DNA from: Marinobacter sp. EhC06
Lineage (GTDB): Bacteria > Pseudomonadota > Gammaproteobacteria > Pseudomonadales > Oleiphilaceae
Direction: 5' to 3'
DNA length: 64,000 nt
Assembly: GCF_001650915.1 (NCBI RefSeq)
Contig: NZ_LXYO01000023.1
Span: forward strand, 124,001 to 188,000
Under the pieces are notes generated by a model that saw only the letters and a list, made by a program, of their open reading frames with translations, was not told the origin of the DNA and did no database searches. The translations under genes were made by a program, and so were the position numbers. Shown in pieces: positions 44,782 through 52,514 of this stretch. Each line of letters opens with the position of its first letter. The first letter of the stretch is position 1.

Positions 44782-45201
44782 ATGGCATTGTTCAACCAGA
44801 AAAACGCCCGCAAACAGTTGGACGCCGAGGCGAGCAAGGTTCATCGGGCGGATCTGGAAACGCTGCTGGACCGCCAGCGCAGTATTGAAGAGAAAGTGAA
44901 AGGCAGCGGCAAACTGTCTCGTTTCAGCGCCGACATCAAGCTGATGTTTTCGATGATCCGCGATTACTGGTACGGCAATTACCGGAGCGTTCCGTGGAAA
45001 ACGATCGCAGCGGTGGCGGGCGCGCTGATCTATGTGATGAACCCCCTCGATGTAATTCCCGACCTGATTTTCGGATTCGGACTGGTGGACGACGCCGGCG
45101 TTGTAGCGCTGTGCCTGAAACTGGTGGAGTCCGATATTCACCGCTATGCTGCCTGGAAAGAACAGCAGGAAGAACTGGAAAGAACCCATCAGACGAATTG
45201 A
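44782..45201 (+). CDS. DUF1232 (YkvA-like) membrane protein
   Basis: Protein of 139 residues. An N-terminal charged helix (1-60) is followed by the DUF1232 core, ALIYVMNPLDVIPDLIFGF and GLVDDAGVVALCLKLV, which should form two membrane-associated helices. Family function unknown. GAGG lies 15 nt before the ATG, a weak site. It precedes the stator genes by 68 bp and is likely separate. Confidence 0.82.
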   Translation: MALFNQKNARKQLDAEASKVHRADLETLLDRQRSIEEKVKGSGKLSRFSADIKLMFSMIRDYWYGNYRSVPWKTIAAVAGALIYVMNPLDVIPDLIFGFGLVDDAGVVALCLKLVESDIHRYAAWKEQQEELERTHQTN

Positions 45202-45269
45202 TTAAATTCTGATCTGAAGGTAATCTCACACCCCTTCTCAGCCTCGCTCAAACCAAATCTGGAGATACC

Positions 45270-46040
45270 GTGGATTTCGCCACTCTTATCGGTCTTGTTG
45301 GCGCAATTTTGCTCATTGCTTCGGCTGTTATTCTTGGCGTCTCTCCGTCCGTTTTCATCAACCCACCATCCCTGCTGATCGTTATCGGCGGCACTATGCT
45401 GGTTGTTCTGGCCAAGTTCAGCTTTGCTCAGTTCCTGGGCGCTTTTAAAGCCGCTGCCCGCGCCTTCAAGTTCAAGCTACCGGAAACCCAGGCAAGCATT
45501 GAAGAGCTGGTGGACATCGCCAACGTGGCTCGTAAGGAAGGGGTTCTTGGCTTGGAAGACCGAGAGATCAGCAGCCCCTTCCTGGCCCAGGGTATCCAGA
45601 TGCTGGTGGACGGGCAGGACAGCAAAACCATCAAGGAACTCCTGAACAAAGAGCGGCTGATGACCCTCGACCACAACCGTTCCGGCGCCAAGGTGTTCAC
45701 GGCCATGGCCGATGTGGCTCCGGCCATGGGCATGATCGGCACCCTGATTGGCCTGGTGCAGATGCTTTCGAACATGGAAGACCCCAAGTCTATCGGCCCG
45801 GCCATGGCTGTCGCCCTGCTGACCACCCTCTATGGCGCCATGATCGCCACCATGATTGCCACCCCGATTGCCGACAAGCTTTCTCTGCGAATGACCGAGG
45901 AAGCGCGCATGCAGTCGCTGTACATTGATGCCCTGGTGGCCATCCAGGAGGGCACCAACCCACGCATCATCGAGCAGATGCTTTCAAGCTACCTGCCGCC
46001 CAAGGAACGTGAAAAAGTGGCCGAAGCAGAAGGCGCGTAA
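45270..46040 (+). CDS. pomA: Flagellar stator protein PomA (MotA family)
   Basis: Protein of 256 residues with four membrane helices. N-terminal FATLIGLVGAILLIASAV and the channel helices around APAMGMIGTLIGLVQML and AVALLTTLYGAMIATMIATPIADKL match PomA rather than E. coli MotA, which has a different length and motifs. It pairs with the downstream pomB gene 2 bp away. Sodium use is inferred from PomA-type similarity. Confidence 0.88.
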   Translation: MDFATLIGLVGAILLIASAVILGVSPSVFINPPSLLIVIGGTMLVVLAKFSFAQFLGAFKAAARAFKFKLPETQASIEELVDIANVARKEGVLGLEDREISSPFLAQGIQMLVDGQDSKTIKELLNKERLMTLDHNRSGAKVFTAMADVAPAMGMIGTLIGLVQMLSNMEDPKSIGPAMAVALLTTLYGAMIATMIATPIADKLSLRMTEEARMQSLYIDALVAIQEGTNPRIIEQMLSSYLPPKEREKVAEAEGA

Positions 46041-46042
46041 CC

Positions 46043-46966
46043 ATGGACGAGTTGCCAGAAGAGGAAAAACCGGGGATTCCGGCGTGGGTTGTTACCTTCG
46101 CTGATCTTATGTCCCTGCTGATGTGCTTCTTCGTTCTGCTGCTGTCCTTTTCGGAGATCGACGCCCAGAAGTTCAAGCAGATCGCCGGTGAACTCTCCAA
46201 GGCCTTCGGCGTTCAGCGGGACGTGCCCGCCCTGGAAATCCCCAAGGGCACCACCCCCATCTTCGACAAGTTTTCGCCCGCACCGCCAGAGCCTACCGTG
46301 GTCAACGAGGTCAAACAGACCACCACCGAGGACGACCCGGAACTTCAGACCCTGAAAAGCCCCACCGACATGGCCGTTGAAGCCGCCATGGAGGAACAGC
46401 TGCAGGAAACAATGGACGAGATCCTGCAAGTTCTGGAACCTGCAATCGCCGATGGGCGCATCAATGTGAGCGAGGATCAGCGGCGAATCGTGATTCGGGT
46501 TGAGGAAAAAGGTTCTTTCCCTTCGGGCTCGGCTCAGCTGACCTGGGAATTCGAGGGCCTGCTGCTGGATATGGCGGAGGTAATTGAAGGCATTCCCGGT
46601 GACCTGACGATCGAGGGACACACCGACAACGTGCCTATCCGGACCGACCGTTTTTACAGTAACTGGGACCTCTCCGCCGCCCGTTCAGCAGCCGTTGCCA
46701 ACGTTCTGGTTGCCCGGGACCAGGTGGAACCCACGCGTCTGTCCGTCACCGGTCTGGCGGATACCGAGCCGCGGGTACCCAACACCTCTGCAGAGAACCG
46801 CGCCAAGAACCGGCGCGTGGAAATCATCATTGATCTCTCCGGCCCGATGCAGGAACAGGAAGTACGCCTTCGGGAACTGATCCAGTCCGAATCGGATGAT
46901 GCCAAATCCAGCCTCGGGATCGAATCCGAATCCGACAGCTCGACACCAAACGAAATCAGTTGGTAA
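46043..46966 (+). CDS. pomB: Flagellar stator protein PomB (MotB family)
   Basis: Protein of 307 residues. One membrane helix (WVVTFADLMSLLMCFFVLLL) with Asp21 as the ion-binding residue, a linker with PAPPEP, and an OmpA-like peptidoglycan-binding domain (TIEGHTDNVPI near 191, RAKNRRVEIIIDL). It anchors the PomA channel to the wall and powers the flagellar motor. No chemotaxis or flagellar genes adjoin in this window. Confidence 0.88.
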   Translation: MDELPEEEKPGIPAWVVTFADLMSLLMCFFVLLLSFSEIDAQKFKQIAGELSKAFGVQRDVPALEIPKGTTPIFDKFSPAPPEPTVVNEVKQTTTEDDPELQTLKSPTDMAVEAAMEEQLQETMDEILQVLEPAIADGRINVSEDQRRIVIRVEEKGSFPSGSAQLTWEFEGLLLDMAEVIEGIPGDLTIEGHTDNVPIRTDRFYSNWDLSAARSAAVANVLVARDQVEPTRLSVTGLADTEPRVPNTSAENRAKNRRVEIIIDLSGPMQEQEVRLRELIQSESDDAKSSLGIESESDSSTPNEISW

Positions 46967-47092
46967 GCGCAATCTATTTTGGTGCGCTACACGCTAAAAC
47001 GCACAGTATGAGTGCATTATTAGAGTGAAAATAGTACCTCACATTTCTGAAAGCCCCCTCAACTGCCCTTCAGCTCTTGATATGCCTTGTTT

Positions 47093-47108
47093 TGGAACAG
47101 CTCTTGCT
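47093..47108 (+). promoter_or_regulatory. Sigma54 (-24/-12) promoter of amtB
   Basis: TGGAACAGCTCTTGCT: TGGAAC, five bases, TTGCT, with the required GG and GC. It lies about 80 bp before the amtB GTG, in a 222-bp gap. About 105 bp upstream, GCAATCTATTTTGGTGC (46969-46985) has one good half of an NtrC site. This fits nitrogen control. Confidence 0.7.
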
Positions 47109-47188
47109 TCAGCTGCACCTCAACAATGCACAAGCCAACGTAAACGGTCCGATAGAGGCCGGACACACAACATCAGGAGCGAAAACCC

Positions 47189-48397
47189 GTGGACATCACG
47201 AGTGCAGTACATACCCTGACCGAAAGCGCCAACACGCTGTTCATCCTTATCGGCGCCATTATGGTGCTGGCCATGCATGCCGGCTTTGCCTTCCTGGAAG
47301 TGGGCACTGTTCGCCACAAGAACCAGGTCAATGCCCTCGTCAAGATCATGACCGACTTCGGCATCTCCGCCGTGGCCTACTTCTTTATCGGCTATTACAT
47401 CGCCTACGGCAGCCATTTCATGAGCGGCGCCGCCGAGCTCACTGCTGCCAACGGCTATGATCTGGTGAAGTTTTTCTTCCTGATGACGTTCGCCGCGGCC
47501 ATTCCCGCCATCGTGTCCGGCGGTATTGCCGAACGCGCCAAGTTCTACCCGATGCTGATTGCCTCAGGCCTGATTGTCGCCTTTATCTATCCCTTCTTTG
47601 AGGGGCTGATCTGGAACGGCAACTATGGTTTCCAGGGCTGGCTGGAGAGCCAGTTTGGTGCATCCTTCCACGACTTTGCCGGCTCCGTTGTAGTGCACGC
47701 GGTGGGCGGCTGGATCGCCCTGGCGGCCGTACTGGTTCTGGGTGCACGAAATGGGCGCTACCGCAACGGCAAGGTGGTGGCCTTTGCCCCCTCCAACATC
47801 CCCTTCCTCGCCCTGGGCGCCTGGATTCTGACCGTCGGCTGGTTTGGCTTCAACGTCATGTCGGCCCAGACCCTGGACGGCATCAGCGGCCTGGTGGCCG
47901 TGAACAGCCTGATGGCCATGGTCGGCGGCATCCTCGTCTCCATGCTGCTGGGCCGCAAGGACCCGGGCTTTATCCACAACGGCCCGCTAGCGGGACTGGT
48001 GGCGGTATGTGCCGGCTCTGACCTGATGCATCCGGTAGGCGCTCTCGTGACTGGCGGCGTAGCAGGCGCCATCTTCGTTTACCTGTTTGAATGGGCGCAG
48101 GCCAAAATCGAACGGCTGGACGATGTTCTGGGTGTCTGGCCCCTGCACGGTGTTTGTGGTGTCTGGGGCGCGATTGCCTGCGGCATTTTTGGTCAGGAAG
48201 CGCTCGGTGGCCTGGGCGGTGTCAGCCTGATGTCACAGATCATTGGCTCAGTGGCCGGCGTTGTGGTGGCCTTTGTTGGCGGCCTGATAGTTTATGGAGC
48301 AATCAACGCCATCTCCGGCTTGCGCCTCACCGAGGAGGAAGAGTTCAACGGGGCGGATCTGAGCATTCACCGGATTGGTGCAAACGCGGTCGAATAA
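47189..48397 (+). CDS. amtB: Ammonium transporter
   Basis: Protein of 402 residues with eleven predicted helices. The twin-His pore is present: FAGSVVVHAVGGW (Asp and first His) and PLHGVCGVWGAIACG (second His). It starts at GTG 47189 with CAGGAG 9 nt upstream and has no cleavable signal peptide, unlike E. coli AmtB. Usually regulated by a PII protein encoded beside it, but no glnK is found in the window. A sigma54 promoter lies upstream, so nitrogen limitation should induce it. Confidence 0.93.
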   Translation: MDITSAVHTLTESANTLFILIGAIMVLAMHAGFAFLEVGTVRHKNQVNALVKIMTDFGISAVAYFFIGYYIAYGSHFMSGAAELTAANGYDLVKFFFLMTFAAAIPAIVSGGIAERAKFYPMLIASGLIVAFIYPFFEGLIWNGNYGFQGWLESQFGASFHDFAGSVVVHAVGGWIALAAVLVLGARNGRYRNGKVVAFAPSNIPFLALGAWILTVGWFGFNVMSAQTLDGISGLVAVNSLMAMVGGILVSMLLGRKDPGFIHNGPLAGLVAVCAGSDLMHPVGALVTGGVAGAIFVYLFEWAQAKIERLDDVLGVWPLHGVCGVWGAIACGIFGQEALGGLGGVSLMSQIIGSVAGVVVAFVGGLIVYGAINAISGLRLTEEEEFNGADLSIHRIGANAVE

Positions 48398-48414
48398 CCC
48401 GGTTCAGCTCCGGC

Positions 48415-49497
48415 TCACTCGCCGTATCCGGTCAGTTCCATGTAGCCAACGCCCCCATGGCTGCCGGATACGGAAACCGGGCTCTCCCAGTACGGGTAGA
48501 GCCCACTATTCAGATAGTCTCCAGGAGGTGCCGACACCTCCAGATTCACTCCGTAATCCGGCACTTCCAGACGCCACTGGCGGGGAAAACCCTCAGCCTC
48601 TGGATTGGTTGGGTGAAGGCGGAGCTGGTCGGGCTGAAGCGCAACCGGCTCACCCTTGTCTGGAATCCAGGTACCTGCCCGAAAGGCACCATCGTCCTCT
48701 CTGAGCCGGAAAGCCATCAGCTTGTCACCCGAGTCCAGATGCAAGGCGAACCAGTCCCAGCCCTGCTGGCCGGATTTGAGAAACTGGCTGCTCCACTCCC
48801 GATCAAACCAGCCCTTTCCTGTGACCTCCAACGTCTGGTCGCCAAGGGTGACGGTGCCCTCTATCTGCAGGTCCACCAGGCTGAAATACATGGAACCCTC
48901 ACCACCCGCAGACTTGGCGCTAAAGCCGTTATCGCCGTGGGCAACAGGCTCGCCATTGACCGAGAGGGATAAGTCGTAGGACCAACCGTCCGCCGCCACC
49001 TTCAACCGCCAGACTTCATTGCCGGAGCCAGCCTCAAGCTGCCAGTCGTCCAGCCAGACAGCCAAAGGCGCTGCCCGCGCGCCGGCATGGCCGACATCGC
49101 CCCGGGCCAATTTCTCCGCGAAGTAATGTTGGGCATCAAAGCTCACCGCAGCATGGGCCATCCAGGCCGCTTCCAGGGGCCAGTTAATTGCGTCCGGGAG
49201 CTCAGCGCCTGCCGGCCTCGGCTTGATTGCCTGGCGGAACTGTGTCCATTGCAGGCCCAATGGCTCTTCATCCGCGGTCTTCAGATTGGCAGTGAGGTAC
49301 CACCACTCAATCCGATGCTGCGGGTGGGGGCCGAAATCACCAGGAAATGTCAGCCGGTCTCCCGGGCCGGGCTGCAAAAAAGGCACGCCGGATTCGTTTT
49401 CTGCGACACCGGCCAGTCCGGCAAACCCTGCCTCCTGCTGTGGTTCCGAACACCCGGCCAGAACCACGGCGAAGCAGATGAAGATCCAGCGCCTCAT
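48415..49497 (-). CDS. attH: AttH/CrtC-like lipocalin-domain lipoprotein
   Basis: Protein of 360 residues beginning MRRWIFICFAVVLAGCSEPQ with a lipobox (VLAGC), so it should be a lipoprotein. Two lipocalin-like beta-barrel domains of the CrtC/AttH type follow (HRIEWWYLTANL, GWFDREWSSQFL, GLYPYWESPVSVSG). AttH-like proteins are always found with an FtsX-type permease and an ATPase, as here. The role in envelope lipid or substrate handling is unproven. It overlaps the permease gene by 4 bp. Confidence 0.85.
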   Translation of the reverse strand: MRRWIFICFAVVLAGCSEPQQEAGFAGLAGVAENESGVPFLQPGPGDRLTFPGDFGPHPQHRIEWWYLTANLKTADEEPLGLQWTQFRQAIKPRPAGAELPDAINWPLEAAWMAHAAVSFDAQHYFAEKLARGDVGHAGARAAPLAVWLDDWQLEAGSGNEVWRLKVAADGWSYDLSLSVNGEPVAHGDNGFSAKSAGGEGSMYFSLVDLQIEGTVTLGDQTLEVTGKGWFDREWSSQFLKSGQQGWDWFALHLDSGDKLMAFRLREDDGAFRAGTWIPDKGEPVALQPDQLRLHPTNPEAEGFPRQWRLEVPDYGVNLEVSAPPGDYLNSGLYPYWESPVSVSGSHGGVGYMELTGYGE

Positions 49498-51764
49498 CGC
49501 TCACCTCCCGCCATCGCATTGGCATTCACTGGTGCGACCGTCGGTGATTTCAGCTGGCGGCTCATCAGCAGGGCAATGCTGAGGCCGATCAGCAGGCTGA
49601 GCACACCGAGCTCCAGCCAGAATCGCGGGTAGACGGCCATCGGCAGGGACCAGCCAAACGCGATGGGATTGATCCGATGCACCAGAACCCAGGTCAGCCA
49701 GACGCCAAGCGGCAGGGCCAACAGGGCAACGGCTCCGGTCAGCGACACCGACAACCGGATCAGCTGGGCAGAAGCCTGCCTTCGTGACAGCCCCCACACC
49801 ACAAGCAGCCGGAAATACCAGGCCCGGGTCGAGAAAAACACCCAGCCCATCATCAGCAGCGCGATGGCCGCCAGTACCAGGGTCAGGGTGGTCATGGCCC
49901 GGGTCAGCAGAAATGTCTGATCGAAAATGGCGGAGGCGAGTTCCTCAATCGCCCGATTGTCCCGGATCGTCAACGCTTCGACCTGCCATACCCGCTGCAA
50001 TCCATCGATCACGTCCTCGATGGAGAGATTGCCCGGCGATATCGACAGGCTCTGAAAGCCGGCGGCAAAGTCTGCAGGAAGAACCGAAGGATGAATCAGG
50101 ATCTCGCCGGCGGGACGCCCATAATCCGGGTAGATGGCCAGCACAGGGAATTCGAACGACTGGCTTGCGAGGGTTACCTGCAGGGTCTGGCCGACCTTTA
50201 CATCCTGCCGGCGCGCCAGCTGTTCATTCACCATCACGCCCTGGCCCTGCTGCAGGCTTTGCCAGGGCCGCGGCGCTGATTCAAACAACTGCCAACCGGT
50301 CACCAGCGGGCCAACCGGGCCGATAGCAAAGACGTCAACTCTGGCATCCCCCTCATCCTTGCCGCCCAGCAGAGTTGCCCGGCCCCGAATGACCCGGTGC
50401 CACAGCCCGGACGCTGCGAGCTCCGGCTGGTCAGCGAGCCAGTCGACCGCCAGGGTTGGATCCGCTGATTCAGGGACTTCGATGTAATAATCCGCTTCCA
50501 GTCTCTGAGAAAGCCATCGGTCAAAGGTGCTTTCAAAAGTGGTCACCAGTGCCTGCACCGCCAGAACCATCGCCATGGCGAACTGCAGCGCTACCAATGG
50601 CAGTGCCAGGCGACGAGCCAGCACTGAAAGCTCCCGGTGGCGCCATCGTGCCTGTAGATCCCTGTCGTGGCCGGACCGCCAGTCTGCAAGCCAGGCAATC
50701 AACCTCGGCGCGAGAATGCCGGCAGCCACGAATACCATGGCCACAGCAATGAAAAGCCAGAGCAGATCCGTAACCCAAACTGACAAGGCAAGGCCGGCCA
50801 GAAGCACCAACAACACCAAGCCGCCGGAACGTCGGTTGCCTCCCGCAAGCCCCCGGGCCAGTGGACGGAGGAAATCCGCCAGGCAAGCCACCAGGACTAC
50901 GGCCATCATGATGACTAGCGGCACCAGCCAGCTCCCGCCCTGGCCTGCGTACAACGGCTGATCGAACAGCCCTTCGAGCGCCTGTCCGAAGCCACTGCCC
51001 AGGCCAGTGGCCAGCCAGCGGCCAAGCCAGATTCCGGGCACAACACAAACCAGGGCCAGCATCAGGATCTCGACAACGAGCAGGCGATTCACACGGCCTT
51101 GAGGAACGCCAAACCGATGCAACAGGGCAAAGCTGTCCCGACGCTGGGCCAACCCGAGCACATAAACACTGCGCACGAGCAAGGCGGTAATCAGGAGAAC
51201 CAAAACCCCCAGGGCATCCAGATTCAGCAGGAAGCTGTCACTCAGCTCGCCGGTGTCCGGGCCAACGCTGAAAGGCACCAGCTGATAGCCGGACGGCAGA
51301 TCGCCGCTGGTGTGATCTTCGGAAATCAGCAACGACAGCTCGCTGCCCTGATCGCGGTCGAGTTCAGCCGCTTCACTGATATCCACAAAGGGCCGGCCAT
51401 CCAGCTCCCCACCCCAGGGTGCCTCTTGCCCCCCAGGAACCTGAAAACAGCCGGCTGCCAGAGGGTCGACGCCCACCACGCGCTCGCCCTCCGGCGAGGA
51501 AATCTCCAGCCAGGGCATGACACACAGTCCCTTTCGACGTAGCTCGACGAAGTCGTCCACAGTCACGGGGTTACCATCTCTGCGGACTACCTGCTGGCGC
51601 TCGGCTACCGCCGATTCGCTCTGATCGAGACTGGCCCGGGCCTGGCTGGTGAGATGATGAACGCCAGTCCAGAGCATGGTGGCCAGCACGATCATGACGG
51701 CCAATGCCAGCAGCTGGAGAGGGTGACGACGGTAGTGGCTGAACAGAGCGGCCAACAGGGTCAT
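49494..51764 (-). CDS. FtsX-like ABC transporter permease (AttF/G type)
   Basis: Protein of 756 residues with an N-terminal helix, a long periplasmic domain (about 45-185), helices near 190-350, a second periplasmic region and a last FtsX core of three helices (about 625-735). This is the MacB/AttF-like layout with two FtsX units joined in one chain. No ATP-binding motif, as the ATPase is the next gene. ATG at 51764 was chosen. It works with 51772-52455 and the AttH lipoprotein, and is probably mechanotransmissive rather than a true pump. Confidence 0.85.
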   Translation of the reverse strand: MTLLAALFSHYRRHPLQLLALAVMIVLATMLWTGVHHLTSQARASLDQSESAVAERQQVVRRDGNPVTVDDFVELRRKGLCVMPWLEISSPEGERVVGVDPLAAGCFQVPGGQEAPWGGELDGRPFVDISEAAELDRDQGSELSLLISEDHTSGDLPSGYQLVPFSVGPDTGELSDSFLLNLDALGVLVLLITALLVRSVYVLGLAQRRDSFALLHRFGVPQGRVNRLLVVEILMLALVCVVPGIWLGRWLATGLGSGFGQALEGLFDQPLYAGQGGSWLVPLVIMMAVVLVACLADFLRPLARGLAGGNRRSGGLVLLVLLAGLALSVWVTDLLWLFIAVAMVFVAAGILAPRLIAWLADWRSGHDRDLQARWRHRELSVLARRLALPLVALQFAMAMVLAVQALVTTFESTFDRWLSQRLEADYYIEVPESADPTLAVDWLADQPELAASGLWHRVIRGRATLLGGKDEGDARVDVFAIGPVGPLVTGWQLFESAPRPWQSLQQGQGVMVNEQLARRQDVKVGQTLQVTLASQSFEFPVLAIYPDYGRPAGEILIHPSVLPADFAAGFQSLSISPGNLSIEDVIDGLQRVWQVEALTIRDNRAIEELASAIFDQTFLLTRAMTTLTLVLAAIALLMMGWVFFSTRAWYFRLLVVWGLSRRQASAQLIRLSVSLTGAVALLALPLGVWLTWVLVHRINPIAFGWSLPMAVYPRFWLELGVLSLLIGLSIALLMSRQLKSPTVAPVNANAMAGGER

Positions 51765-51771
51765 GGCGGGA

Positions 51772-52455
51772 TCAGGTTTCCGGCAGATGGGCAAGATCCA
51801 GGTGCTTGCTGCAGCGGGTGGCCAGTTCCGGATCGTGGGTGGCGAGAATCAGACCGCAACCGTGTCGGGTCTGCAAATCGAAGAGCTGCCCGATCACCGC
51901 CTCGGCGGTATGCCGGTCGAGGCTGCCTGTGGGTTCATCGGCAAGGATCAGGGCCGGCTTCATGGCAAACACCATGGCCAGTGCCGCGCGCTGGCGCTGT
52001 CCCCCGGACACCTGATCCGGGAAACGGTCTGCAAGCTCGCCGATGCCCAGTCGCTCGAGCCAGTCCTGACACTCATCCTCGGATTGGCCGGCAAGCCGGG
52101 CCCGAAAACGGACATTGTCCAGCAATGACAGGGCGGGCATCAGATTCGCTTCCTGGAAAACCACACCGATCTGCTGCCGGCGTAGATCGCCCCAGCGCGC
52201 GTCAGCCTTTCTGCCGGCCTCCATTGACCGGGTATCGAACGTCTCGCCGAGCACATGAACTACCCCTGCATCTGGTTTTTCCAGGCCACACAGGATGTTC
52301 AACAGGGTGCTTTTACCGGAACCCGAGCGACCGGTCAGCGCCAGTGACTCACCTGCATCAAGATGCAGTGAGAGATTCACAAGCACCGGCACGGGCTCCT
52401 CACCACTTCGAAACTGCTTGTTCAGGCGTCGGGCCGAAAGCAAAGAATCCACCAT
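51772..52455 (-). CDS. ABC transporter ATP-binding protein (LolD/MacB-like)
   Basis: Protein of 227 residues with Walker A GRSGSGKSTLLN, the ABC signature VSGGQRQRAALA, Walker B ALILADEPTGSLD and the H-loop ATHDPELA. Closest in type to LolD/MacB/FtsE ATPases that drive FtsX-like permeases. It is 7 bp upstream of the permease, first in a three-gene operon with attH. Confidence 0.9.
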   Translation of the reverse strand: MVDSLLSARRLNKQFRSGEEPVPVLVNLSLHLDAGESLALTGRSGSGKSTLLNILCGLEKPDAGVVHVLGETFDTRSMEAGRKADARWGDLRRQQIGVVFQEANLMPALSLLDNVRFRARLAGQSEDECQDWLERLGIGELADRFPDQVSGGQRQRAALAMVFAMKPALILADEPTGSLDRHTAEAVIGQLFDLQTRHGCGLILATHDPELATRCSKHLDLAHLPET

Positions 52456-52514
52456 AGTTTTCCTGTCTGACTATTTGAGGCAACGCCTCTGACCGGCCAA
52501 TCGGAGCCTGCTTG

